Assembly (NCBI GenBank): GCA_031256815.1
Contig: JAIRPU010000020.1
Location: 1-14,203 of the forward strand
Direction: 5' to 3'
DNA from: Spirochaetaceae bacterium
GTDB taxonomy: Bacteria; Spirochaetota; Spirochaetia; Treponematales; Breznakiellaceae
DNA length: 14,203 nucleotides
The notes beneath the pieces are model-generated. The model made no database searches. It worked only from the letters and a program-made list of their open reading frames with translations, and had not been told where the DNA came from. Position numbers and translations under genes: made by a program. Of this stretch, positions 6,164-14,099 are shown piece by piece; within the stretch, counting starts at the first letter, position 1, and every line of letters starts with the position of its first letter.

Positions 6164-6721
6164 TTAGTTTTGCATTATTTCTTTTTCTTTTTCTTCAAGA
6201 ATTTTTTGTGTCTGTTCTATATATGAATCGGTCTTTTTTTGAAGTTCTGTAGAATCTTTGCTTTCGTCGTCTTCGGTAATTTTTCCTTCTTTAAGGAGTT
6301 TTTTTAACTCTTCGTTGCCATCCCGCCGTATATTGCGAATAGCCACTTTAATCTGCTCCGCCTGCGATTTTGCCTGCTTAACAAGCTCTTTACGGCGCTC
6401 GCCTGTAAGCGGCGGAATGGAGATGCGGATTACCTTGCCGTCGTTTGCCGGATTAAGAGACAGTTCGGAAGAACGAATGGCTTTTTCAATCTCGCCAATA
6501 AGCGTTTTGTCCCAGGGTTGAATAACAACCAGCCGCGCTTCAGGAACCGAAACATTTGCCGTTTGATTAAGCGGTGTAAGAGCGCCGTATGCGTTCACTT
6601 TAATTTTATCAAAAAGCCCCGCCTGCGCCCGGCCTGTCCTAAGGCCGGACAAACTCTCTTTTAAGCTTGCTATGGATTTTTTCATCCGTTCTTCGGACGC
6701 AACAATAACTTCCGTACTCAT
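6164..6721 (-). CDS. frr: Ribosome recycling factor
   Basis: The product is a 185-residue RRF, the normal family length. After termination it splits the ribosome with EF-G, freeing mRNA and tRNA. The N-terminus (EERMKKSIASLKESLSGLRT, then GRA) carries the conserved SxxRTGRA-type helix. The beta domain has the typical YGALTPLNQTANVSVPEARL, VVIQPWDKTLIGEIEKAI and LNPANDGKVIRISIPPLTGERR. The tail contains KQAKSQAEQIKVAIRNIRRD and an acidic/basic final helix. The start is fixed by alignment with other RRFs, whose first helix begins 10-12 residues before the conserved Met. A strong promoter sits directly upstream with almost no leader. The gene usually follows rpsB, tsf and pyrH; here it stands alone, divergent from bamA and convergent with the peptidase operon. 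Confidence 0.97.
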   Translation of the reverse strand: MSTEVIVASEERMKKSIASLKESLSGLRTGRAQAGLFDKIKVNAYGALTPLNQTANVSVPEARLVVIQPWDKTLIGEIEKAIRSSELSLNPANDGKVIRISIPPLTGERRKELVKQAKSQAEQIKVAIRNIRRDGNEELKKLLKEGKITEDDESKDSTELQKKTDSYIEQTQKILEEKEKEIMQN

Positions 6722-6727
6722 GATTTT

Positions 6728-6756
6728 ATACTAACGCGCATAAACAGCAGTGTCAA
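6728..6756 (-). promoter_or_regulatory. Sigma-70-type promoter of frr, leaderless
   Basis: On the minus strand TTGACA (6751-6756, perfect -35), a 17-base spacer and TAGTAT (6728-6733, 4 of 6) form a good promoter. The last -10 base is 6 bases from the ATG (6721), so transcription should start at or within a base or two of the start codon. No SD fits in the intervening AAAATC. Confidence 0.75.
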
Positions 6757-6786
6757 CCTGCCGCATTGACAAAAAGGGTAACGGAC

Positions 6787-6815
6787 TTGAAATTAAATAT
6801 AAATTCTTTTAAGAT
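6787..6815 (+). promoter_or_regulatory. Probable sigma-70-type promoter of bamA
   Basis: TTGAAA (6787-6792), a 17-base spacer and TAAGAT (6810-6815) precede the gene. The start of transcription would fall near 6822, giving a leader of about 13 bases that includes the ribosome binding site. A second TTGACA at 6766-6771 has no matching -10 box at a normal distance. Confidence 0.55.
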
Positions 6816-6825
6816 TCCGGTGTTT

Positions 6826-6830
6826 GGAGA
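6826..6830 (+). promoter_or_regulatory. Ribosome binding site that sets the bamA GTG start
   Basis: GGAGA lies 4 bases before GTG at 6835. It supports GTG as the start rather than the ATG eight codons later (6859), which has only A-rich sequence before it. Confidence 0.7.
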
Positions 6831-6834
6831 TTAA

Positions 6835-9366
6835 GTGTTATATCTTTATAAAAAAAGAATGATTTTTTGTGCGGCATTGTTTACTTTTGTAGCTTTTACC
6901 GCGCCTGCGCAGCAAAATAAAGACTGGTATCAAGGTAAACCCATAAAAAACATATACTTTGAAGGATTAAAATCGGTACGGCAAAGCGACCTTGAAGGCG
7001 TTATTGAACCATATATCGGCAAAAAATTTTCGGACGAGCTGTTTTGGGAATTGCAGGGGAGGCTTTACGAGCTTGAGTATTTTGACCAGATTACCCCTTT
7101 GGTACAAAGCGCAAATGAAACACAAAGCGAAATTATTTTAAAATTTACAGTAAAAGAACGGCCTGTTGTACGCAAGATTGACTTTTCAGGCAACTCAAAG
7201 CTTAAAGCAAGCGAACTGCGCAACGTTATTGTAACAAAGGCAAGCGATGTTTACAACCAAAGCAAAATGCGCCTGGACGAACAGGCGCTTTTAGCAAAAT
7301 ACATAGAAAAAGGCTTTCCGGATGTTGCCGTTAGCTCTGAATCAAAGCCAAACAAAGACGGCTCTGTAAATGTTTTATTTTTAATAAAAGAAGGCGAACG
7401 TGTAACAATAAAACGCATCAATTTTGAAGGGAATCAGCGTTTTTCAAGCAAAACATTAAAAAACCAGCTTTCGCTTTCAGAAAAGAAGCTGCTAAAAGAC
7501 GGCGCTTTTCAGGAAGCAAAATTACTTGCCGACCGCCGCAGCGTAGAGGCATATTATCAAAGCCGCGGCTATGTTGACGCCGGTGTTACCGATGTTGTGC
7601 GGGAGACCGAACGGGACGAAAAGGGCGGCGGAGTTATGCTTACATTAACCTTTAAAGTTTACGAAGGGCCTATTTTTATTTTTGGCGGAATAAATTTTGA
7701 AGGCAATAAAATATTTTCTACAGACGAGCTTACAAAGCTTGTACGCTCGCAAAAAGGGCAAATTGTAAATAAACAGCGGCTGGATTCTGACATTGCCCGC
7801 ATAACAGACCTTTATCTTGAAAATGGTTATATATATAACACAATAACCCCTGTAGAAAAACGTAATTTAAGCGAAGGCACTTTTAGTTATATGGTTACAA
7901 TAGTTGAGCGCGGACGGGCCTTTGTAGAACATATAATCGTTAAAGGCAACAAAAAAACAAAGGACTATGTTATTCTGCGCGAACTTCCGCTTGAACCCGG
8001 CGATATTTTTTCTAAAACCAAAATAATGAACGGCTATAGAAATCTTTACAATTTGCAGTTTTTTTCAAACATAATTCCAGATACTCCGCCAGGCAGCGCA
8101 GAGGGACTTTTAGATCTTATACTTACCGTTGAAGAACAGCCTACAACAGACGTACAGCTTGGGCTTTCTTTTTCCGGCAACTCTGACCCAAAAGCGTTTC
8201 CTGTATCTTTGGTAGGAAAGTTTACAGACCGTAATTTTCTTGGCAAAGGCAACATATTCGGCGTAGACCTTAATTTGGCAACGGATGTGCAAAGCGGCTC
8301 GGTAAGTTACACACACCGTTATATTTTTGGGCTTCCGCTTTCAGGCAGTTTTGATTTTACGCTGCAGCACGCAAGCCGTTATGCCGCAATGGACAATATG
8401 CCGCCTTTCTTTAATGGCGATGAAGATTATGCGTATCCGGACGGATTCGATTCCTACGATGATTATGTTTCGCAAAGCAAAATACCAGACGATGAATTTT
8501 TAATGGAGTATCAGCAATGGACTCTTTCGCTTGGTTTTTCTACCGGCTACCGCTGGGGGACTATATTTGGAAATGTTGGTTTGGGCGGCGGAATAAGGTT
8601 TGGATTAAAATATAACGATTACGACCGAAAACTCTTCAGGCCATTTGACCGCGCCTTGCGCGAGCGTGAAGACTGGACGCCCGCTACATCAATTTCGTTT
8701 AATTTTTCTGTTGACCAGCGGGATATTTTTTATGACCCATCCAAAGGCTATTATGTAAACCAGCGTTTTGGTTTTTACGGGCTTATTGGAAACAAAGTTG
8801 AAGAAGAGTATTTTATCCGTTCAGACAGCAAAGCGGAATTCTTTGTTACCCTTTGGAATTTACCCATTGCCGACAAATGGGCGTTTAAAGGCGTTTTGGG
8901 CCTGCACTCAGGCTTATCATTCTTGTTCCCGCAGGCAGGCTACAAACAGCCTGTTATAGAACAGGCAAATATGCTCTCTGTTGACGGTATGTTTATAGGG
9001 CGCGGCTGGACTTCTGAACGTTCGGTACGGGGTTTTGCGCTTTGGGAAAACTGGGCGGAGCTGCGCTTCCCCATTGTTCCTGGAATTCTTGCATTTGATT
9101 TATTTTTTGATGCCGCAGAGATTGCCGCTCAGCCAAAAGATGTATTTAAATCCGATTCCGGCGGCAGTTTTGAAGAAAGAATGCGCTTTAGCATGGGGGG
9201 CGGGCTTCGTTTTGCAATACCGCAATTTCCATTTAGATTTTTGTTTGCCAAACGCTTTAAGATTGAAAATGGCGCGGTTAAATGGCAAAGTGGCATGATA
9301 GGCGGCAGAGCAGGCACAGACGAAGGCATAGACTTTGTACTTTCGTTTGCAATTTCAAGTTACTAA
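6835..9366 (+). CDS. bamA: Outer membrane protein assembly factor BamA
   Basis: Omp85-family core of the beta-barrel assembly machinery, which folds outer-membrane proteins. The 843-residue product begins with a signal peptide (hydrophobic 9-22, likely cut after APA, about residue 25). Five POTRA domains follow at about 35-110, 111-189, 190-279, 280-360 and 361-436; their strands recur as INFEGN, IDFSGN, NIYFEG and IIVKGN. The 16-strand barrel domain (about 437-843) has the diagnostic VRGF motif of loop 6 at 731-734 and ends with the aromatic-rich strand GIDFVLSFAISSY. An acidic, Tyr-rich insertion (about 524-556, containing DEDYAYPDGFDSYDDY) is probably a surface loop. The start is GTG with a good SD. 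In many bacteria bamA is followed by skp/ompH and lpxD; here the next gene is convergent. The homologue in Treponema pallidum is Tp92/TP0326. Confidence 0.95.
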   Translation: MLYLYKKRMIFCAALFTFVAFTAPAQQNKDWYQGKPIKNIYFEGLKSVRQSDLEGVIEPYIGKKFSDELFWELQGRLYELEYFDQITPLVQSANETQSEIILKFTVKERPVVRKIDFSGNSKLKASELRNVIVTKASDVYNQSKMRLDEQALLAKYIEKGFPDVAVSSESKPNKDGSVNVLFLIKEGERVTIKRINFEGNQRFSSKTLKNQLSLSEKKLLKDGAFQEAKLLADRRSVEAYYQSRGYVDAGVTDVVRETERDEKGGGVMLTLTFKVYEGPIFIFGGINFEGNKIFSTDELTKLVRSQKGQIVNKQRLDSDIARITDLYLENGYIYNTITPVEKRNLSEGTFSYMVTIVERGRAFVEHIIVKGNKKTKDYVILRELPLEPGDIFSKTKIMNGYRNLYNLQFFSNIIPDTPPGSAEGLLDLILTVEEQPTTDVQLGLSFSGNSDPKAFPVSLVGKFTDRNFLGKGNIFGVDLNLATDVQSGSVSYTHRYIFGLPLSGSFDFTLQHASRYAAMDNMPPFFNGDEDYAYPDGFDSYDDYVSQSKIPDDEFLMEYQQWTLSLGFSTGYRWGTIFGNVGLGGGIRFGLKYNDYDRKLFRPFDRALREREDWTPATSISFNFSVDQRDIFYDPSKGYYVNQRFGFYGLIGNKVEEEYFIRSDSKAEFFVTLWNLPIADKWAFKGVLGLHSGLSFLFPQAGYKQPVIEQANMLSVDGMFIGRGWTSERSVRGFALWENWAELRFPIVPGILAFDLFFDAAEIAAQPKDVFKSDSGGSFEERMRFSMGGGLRFAIPQFPFRFLFAKRFKIENGAVKWQSGMIGGRAGTDEGIDFVLSFAISSY

Positions 9367-9405
9367 AACATTTGTTTTATATTTCAAATTAAAACACTTT
9401 CGCCT

Positions 9406-9430
9406 GGGCCCGGAATATTTTTCCGGGTTC
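9406..9430 (+). terminator. Hairpin between bamA and the phosphatase gene
   Basis: CCCGGAA (9409-9415) pairs with TTCCGGG (9421-9427) around loop TATTT; on the plus strand two G.U pairs and one G.C pair extend the stem to 10 bp. No T-run follows directly. It lies in the 88-base convergent gap and may end transcription from bamA, or from both sides. Confidence 0.45.
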
Positions 9431-9454
9431 TGTGCGGATTATTTTCGCTTAGAT

Positions 9455-12400
9455 TTATTTCCGCTTCATGCCAAGTATGGTAAGGTCGTCGTATTGTTCA
9501 TCTTCGTTCATGTTAAGATAGTATTTATATGCGGGGTCTTCTGAATATTCCACACTTTCACCTAAATAATAAGCGTATTCCAGAAAATGTTTGCGCAAAA
9601 ATTCATCTATTTTTTTATCTACCAAAACACGGCCGCTTGCTTTATTATTAAACCGCTGTTTGCAAATTCTAAAAACTTTTTCTATAGAAACAAGCGCCAT
9701 AATCAAATCCTGCACAGAATTGGAACATGAACTAAAATCAAAATGATAGGTAACTTCGCCATGCGGATTATGATGTTTGTAAAGTTCGTAACTTTGCCTG
9801 CTCATTACCGCATTAATAATTTTATTAACGCGCTCTGCGCCAAACTCTTCGTTATTTTGACCAACAAGATGATTTTCGTGAATGGTATCCCGCGGCGCGT
9901 TTTTGTAGTTACATTCAATTTCGTTATAGGAGCTGTCGCGGAAAATTCGTTTTGCTTCTTCTATGCCGTCTGTGTAAAGCAAAAGAATATCGCCGTGGTC
10001 AAGCGTTACATTTTGTATTGCGTAACTTCCCTTTGTCTTAATAATTGAATTTGGCATTACTCCAACAGCCGGCGTTTGCGGCAGGGTAATTATTTTTATC
10101 TTGCGTTCAGACGCATCGTAAATATGCAAAAGATTGTCGCCGGCATTGCAAAAACGCGCCACGCCGGTTTCTGAATCAAAAAGGCAGAGCGTAAACGCCG
10201 CAAATCTTCCTTCAAACCCCAGTTCTTCTATAAAAGAATTTATTTCGTAAACCAAATTGTCTATCATCATTTTTTCTTCGCCGGGATGCCAGTCTCTAAA
10301 AAAATTTATAAACATTGTGGCAACCTGCACCATTATCAACGCGGCGGGTATTCCTTTGCCGGCAACATCGCATTTAATTATAGCCCAATAACGCCCATCC
10401 AAATCACGGTAATCAAAATAATCGCCGGAAACGCCTTTTGCGCCTTCGTAATAACCAAAAAACTCAGCATATTTTGTGTCTTGAAAACCGGAGGTAAGTT
10501 TATTTCCGGATTCGTCTGTTTCCAGTGGAATAAACTTTTTTTGTATCTCTTTTCCAATGGAAAGATCCTGCGAAGCGATTGCCGCTTTAACGAGCTGCGC
10601 CGTCATTTCATTTATGGTATCTCCCAAAACACCAATTTCGTCTGAAGATTTTGAATTTATTTCGTGTCCGGCAAGCAGTCTTTTATCTTCTGTGTCGCGG
10701 ATTAAAGCTACGTGCCGCACAAGACCGTAAAGCGGAAGCACTATAAATGTTGCCAGAATAAAAGAGAGCGCTGCGCCGAGGGCAATAGCGCCAAGCGCTA
10801 TAAAAAGAATTATATTTAAAGTTCTTCGTTCTGCCGACCTTATGGCCTGTTCTATTGATACCGAGCTTATTTCCAGCCTGACCCACCCGCGCACATAAAT
10901 ATCGCTGCCGGCCTGACGAAACATAATTGGTTTTAGAAGCATATAATTTAAGTTTCCATCGGCTTTTTCAATATTAAAATCAGGAACAGAATAAACATGG
11001 GCGCTTAACTCTGTTAGTTCCATGGAAACACGGGCGTTCATTTCGCGTGTGGCTTCGTCTATCCGTTCCAGCCTTCTTATGGAATCTTCATCGGTTTGAA
11101 GCGCGAGCTGTGCGCCTTCGCGGTAAAGCCCTGCAAGCGAATCGGAAAGAGAGCCGATTTTTATACGCGCTTCGGCGTTTAATCCTGCTTCAAGTTCCTG
11201 AATTTTTTCGTTATAGCCGTCATAAATACGGGAAATACCAGGCTGCAATTTTTGCGTTGTTATTTTTTTTTCGATATTTTTATCGTTACTTGCCCATACA
11301 AAGTCTGTGCCGGTGGATTTTTGCGTTCCAAAACCGGTTATTGTAACAAACTGCGCTTCGTTAACGGCGACAGACTGCGCGGGAAGAAATCCAAGTTCCA
11401 GCACGTTGTTTGCCGGAAGGAATGAGCGTGCGCCGAAGGCGAGGCTTTCAAGAAGCACCTGTGAGCGGTCCCAAAGACTCTGCATTAAAGTTTGACGCTG
11501 GTTGCGCAGCATTGTTAAATAAAGCGGGGTAGAAACCATGCCAATAACAAGCAAAACAAGCGCGACTGTAAAAAGCGCAAGCTTTAAGCGCAAGCTTAAA
11601 CCCCGTCTGCGCAGCGCCGTTACAATTTGTTTTTTTGTTCCTGGCATATCAAGTCCATGCAATAAAGCGGCTGCTTCCAGCCGCAGCATTTTTGCGTCGT
11701 TAAATACAAGCGCGGCCCCCTGCAATGTCCGGATAAAAAGAAGTCCAAACAAAAGCAAAGCCAAAACAGGCAGCACCGTCCAAATATCAAATACAAAGCC
11801 GCGCGAAAACCGGACAATCCAGGACGCTTCCCAGTATTTTGTAAAATCTCCAAACTTATATGTAAACGAAGGCCCTACAGTTATTGTAGAGGGGCTTCGC
11901 GCCAAACCTCTTACGGGGTGTTCAACTGTAATATAATATACTCCCGCCTTTAAGTTTTCAACTCTTTTTAGACTGATATGCCTGTCGCCCGAAATATTAA
12001 AACTGCCTTCTTCAAACACACGCTCAATGCCCTCGCTGCCGGCTGGAACCAGGCTGACTCTTTTTATGTTGCCGCTTTCCGTAAAACCGCGGCCTGTAAG
12101 CGCAAGGTCAACATCGCCCATAAAGTCCTGTATAAAATCGACCCAGGTTATAAAAGTATGCGGAATATATTTGTTCAACCTGATTAAAATTGAACGGCCA
12201 TCGCTTACATTTCCAAGGTCGTCAATGGCAAATACTGTAAAGCGCCAAACGCCGTCATCGTGATTTTCGTAACTGGCGCTCGGTTCAAGGTTCATGACGC
12301 GCAGCGCTTTTTGTTCACTTTGGGTTTCGCCGTCAAGCTGCCATGCATAACCTGCAAGGTCGGGGCTTACGGAGGGGTTCCAGCGCAATGTAAACGTATT

Positions 12401-14026
12401 TGAAAGCAAAAACCCTTTTGAATCGACACGCGGCGCTACAAATTCAACAGGGGGAGGAGGGGTTTTATCGCGCACAAAAACTATTCCCGAAGGCTCTGAC
12501 CAGTTGCCGGCAAAGTCCTGCGCTCTAATTTTAAAGTACCACGGGCCATCTTTGGTTACATCAATATCTATACTTGTTTTATCTGCAAATGAATTTTTTA
12601 TTTTTTCCGGTTCCACGCTGCTGTCCTGGCTCCAGCTCCACGAAAAACCTTCTATTCCCGATGTATCTTCCGGGATAGTCCAGCTTATTCGCGCAACGTC
12701 AGAAGCGATTCGCACGCCTGAAGTAAAGTTTATTGCGGTAACAGCCGGCGCGAATGTTTTGTTATCCGGCCCCATAATAACGATGCGGCTTTTTGCAAGG
12801 TCGTAATCTTCGTCAAGTTCCTGCCAAAAAATATAAGATACGCCGCCAATTTCAACAGGGCGCGCAAAAATTGCCCGCTCACTGTTTTTTGACATACTAA
12901 AGTTATCCCAAACAATACCGGTTTTTACCGCCGCAATAATAGTTTCCGGCCCGTAGCGGTTGTCGAACCAAATGCAATACCGGATATTACCCTGGCTAAA
13001 ACCTATAGGGTTGTTACATGATGTAAATTCACTGTTGAGTCTTTCCGGCGAAGAAAGCAGGTCTCCCTGTTTGTTCATTGTAATACCATAAATTGCTGCC
13101 TGAGATGAACCATAGCGGCGCTCCCAAACCATAAAAATTTCTTCGTTTGCGGCAGAAAGATGAACCCGTTCATTGTTAAACGCATCGGGCGATGCAGTTG
13201 TATTTATAAATGGGTCTTGAAAATCGCTAATACGCTTTGCGCGGCTCCACGAAGCGCCGCTGTCTGAACTGTATTTTATGAAGAGCTGATACGTTGAATA
13301 GTTTTGTGTTGAGATAAAAGATTGGAATACGATTATGTCGTTTCCGTCAAAAACAATATGAAATGGTAAAAAACAGAGCGGCATTCCAGGTTCTGTAACA
13401 AAGGGCTGGAAGGACGACCATTGCACGCCGTTTTTGGAACGCGCAAAGTAGAGCGTAATACTTTGACCGGCGTTTCGCACGATAAAAAGCTCATAAGTGC
13501 CGTTTGCCATTTGAAACAGTTTTGGAACAAGCGCATCGTATACTGCTCTGCTGGAATTTGAACGTGTGCGTTCGGCATGGGATAAATCCGCTCCGCGTGT
13601 GCCAAGACTGGTTTCTGACCAGCTATGACCTTTGTTTTCTGAAGTATAAATCCGGACTTCGCTTATGCTTGCCGCAACGCATAAAAATATTTTACCGGAT
13701 TTATCTACGGTAACAGAAAAGATTGAAGGTTCAGTACCGGCATAAGCGAAGGGGCCGGCTACACGGCGGTGGAAGCTCCAGTCTTTGCTGCCGGATTCGT
13801 TTATTGCTATGGAAATATAAATTTCACCAAAATCGCCGATGCCTATGCTGTCGCCATGAGTTTGCGCTTCCTGCCATGCAATAAGGGCAAATGCTTCGCA
13901 AGAGGCGGTTTGCGGAAAGCCTGAGCGTTCTGCGGTAAACCGTTCAGGGGTATCCCAAAAAAAAACGCGTTCCTCGGCAGCCGCCGCGCCAGTAAGTATA
14001 CATAATAAAACGGCAATAAGAGGCAC
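9455..14026 (-). CDS. Giant membrane sensor phosphatase: sialidase-like propeller, Ig/Fn3-like modules, HAMP, SpoIIE/PP2C
   Basis: A predicted transmembrane Ser/Thr phosphatase of 1523 residues that senses something in the periplasm; RsbU/SpoIIE relatives dephosphorylate anti-anti-sigma factors. Order: signal peptide (1-18); beta-propeller with Asp-box-like turns (SENKGHSW 129-136, SKNGVQW 197-203, SSDSGASW 253-260); two Ig/Fn3-like modules (about 435-520, 525-616); an IPT-like module (about 622-718); TM 1 (747-767); basic loop; TM 2 (814-837); periplasmic sensor with coiled-coil character (839-1068); TM 3 (1069-1093); HAMP (about 1090-1145); phosphatase (about 1155-1523). Metal-site motifs are intact: SGDYFDY (1200-1206), DVAGKGIPAA (1220-1229), NAGDN, YTDGIEEA (1351-1358) and final DDLTI (1513-1517). 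About 100 extra residues lie between TDG and DDLT. The start is doubtful: GTG 14026 is the first in-frame start after a TGA, and its signal peptide lacks a charged n-region. A T9 run lies at codons 21-24. Substrate and ligand are unknown. Confidence 0.85.
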   Translation of the reverse strand: MPLIAVLLCILTGAAAAEERVFFWDTPERFTAERSGFPQTASCEAFALIAWQEAQTHGDSIGIGDFGEIYISIAINESGSKDWSFHRRVAGPFAYAGTEPSIFSVTVDKSGKIFLCVAASISEVRIYTSENKGHSWSETSLGTRGADLSHAERTRSNSSRAVYDALVPKLFQMANGTYELFIVRNAGQSITLYFARSKNGVQWSSFQPFVTEPGMPLCFLPFHIVFDGNDIIVFQSFISTQNYSTYQLFIKYSSDSGASWSRAKRISDFQDPFINTTASPDAFNNERVHLSAANEEIFMVWERRYGSSQAAIYGITMNKQGDLLSSPERLNSEFTSCNNPIGFSQGNIRYCIWFDNRYGPETIIAAVKTGIVWDNFSMSKNSERAIFARPVEIGGVSYIFWQELDEDYDLAKSRIVIMGPDNKTFAPAVTAINFTSGVRIASDVARISWTIPEDTSGIEGFSWSWSQDSSVEPEKIKNSFADKTSIDIDVTKDGPWYFKIRAQDFAGNWSEPSGIVFVRDKTPPPPVEFVAPRVDSKGFLLSNTFTLRWNPSVSPDLAGYAWQLDGETQSEQKALRVMNLEPSASYENHDDGVWRFTVFAIDDLGNVSDGRSILIRLNKYIPHTFITWVDFIQDFMGDVDLALTGRGFTESGNIKRVSLVPAGSEGIERVFEEGSFNISGDRHISLKRVENLKAGVYYITVEHPVRGLARSPSTITVGPSFTYKFGDFTKYWEASWIVRFSRGFVFDIWTVLPVLALLLFGLLFIRTLQGAALVFNDAKMLRLEAAALLHGLDMPGTKKQIVTALRRRGLSLRLKLALFTVALVLLVIGMVSTPLYLTMLRNQRQTLMQSLWDRSQVLLESLAFGARSFLPANNVLELGFLPAQSVAVNEAQFVTITGFGTQKSTGTDFVWASNDKNIEKKITTQKLQPGISRIYDGYNEKIQELEAGLNAEARIKIGSLSDSLAGLYREGAQLALQTDEDSIRRLERIDEATREMNARVSMELTELSAHVYSVPDFNIEKADGNLNYMLLKPIMFRQAGSDIYVRGWVRLEISSVSIEQAIRSAERRTLNIILFIALGAIALGAALSFILATFIVLPLYGLVRHVALIRDTEDKRLLAGHEINSKSSDEIGVLGDTINEMTAQLVKAAIASQDLSIGKEIQKKFIPLETDESGNKLTSGFQDTKYAEFFGYYEGAKGVSGDYFDYRDLDGRYWAIIKCDVAGKGIPAALIMVQVATMFINFFRDWHPGEEKMMIDNLVYEINSFIEELGFEGRFAAFTLCLFDSETGVARFCNAGDNLLHIYDASERKIKIITLPQTPAVGVMPNSIIKTKGSYAIQNVTLDHGDILLLYTDGIEEAKRIFRDSSYNEIECNYKNAPRDTIHENHLVGQNNEEFGAERVNKIINAVMSRQSYELYKHHNPHGEVTYHFDFSSCSNSVQDLIMALVSIEKVFRICKQRFNNKASGRVLVDKKIDEFLRKHFLEYAYYLGESVEYSEDPAYKYYLNMNEDEQYDDLTILGMKRK
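13957..13965 (-). repeat. Nine-base homopolymer (T9 in the coding strand) in the phosphatase gene
   Basis: The coding strand reads GTT TTT TTT TGG at codons 21-24, right after the predicted signal peptide. A one-base slip would shift the frame and silence almost the whole protein. Confidence 0.85.
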
Positions 14027-14029
14027 AAC

Positions 14030-14041
14030 TCATTTAATCAT
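14030..14041 (-). other. Three-codon ORF (Met-Ile-Lys-stop) at the head of the phosphatase gene
   Basis: ATG (14041-14039), ATT, AAA and TGA (14032-14030) follow an ideal ribosome binding site. After TGA the same frame continues GTT GTG CCT CTT into the signal peptide. It may be a tiny leader from which ribosomes restart at GTG 14026, or the true start of the gene interrupted by a nonsense codon. Confidence 0.5.
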
Positions 14042-14047
14042 ACAGCG

Positions 14048-14052
14048 TCCTT
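14048..14052 (-). promoter_or_regulatory. Ribosome binding site upstream of the phosphatase gene
   Basis: AAGGA on the minus strand lies 6 bases before the ATG at 14041 and 21 bases before the GTG at 14026. Its spacing is ideal for the ATG and too long for the GTG. Confidence 0.6.
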
Positions 14053-14061
14053 GCAGGCAAG

Positions 14062-14099
14062 GGCGGCGGCTGGGTGTGGCGGCGGCCGGTGGGTGTGGC
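14062..14099. repeat. 19-bp tandem direct repeat, two copies
   Basis: GGCGGCGGCTGGGTGTGGC (14062-14080) is followed at once by GGCGGCCGGTGGGTGTGGC (14081-14099); they differ at two positions. There is no spacer, so it is a simple tandem duplication and not a CRISPR unit. Confidence 0.7.

Noticed and set aside
11538..11936. 132-codon plus-strand frame inside the phosphatase gene
   Set aside because: Antisense shadow of a long gene with clear domains; its own translation shows no recognisable family.
14062..14099. Direct repeats considered as a CRISPR fragment
   Set aside because: Two adjacent copies with no spacer, no cas genes; a tandem duplication explains it.
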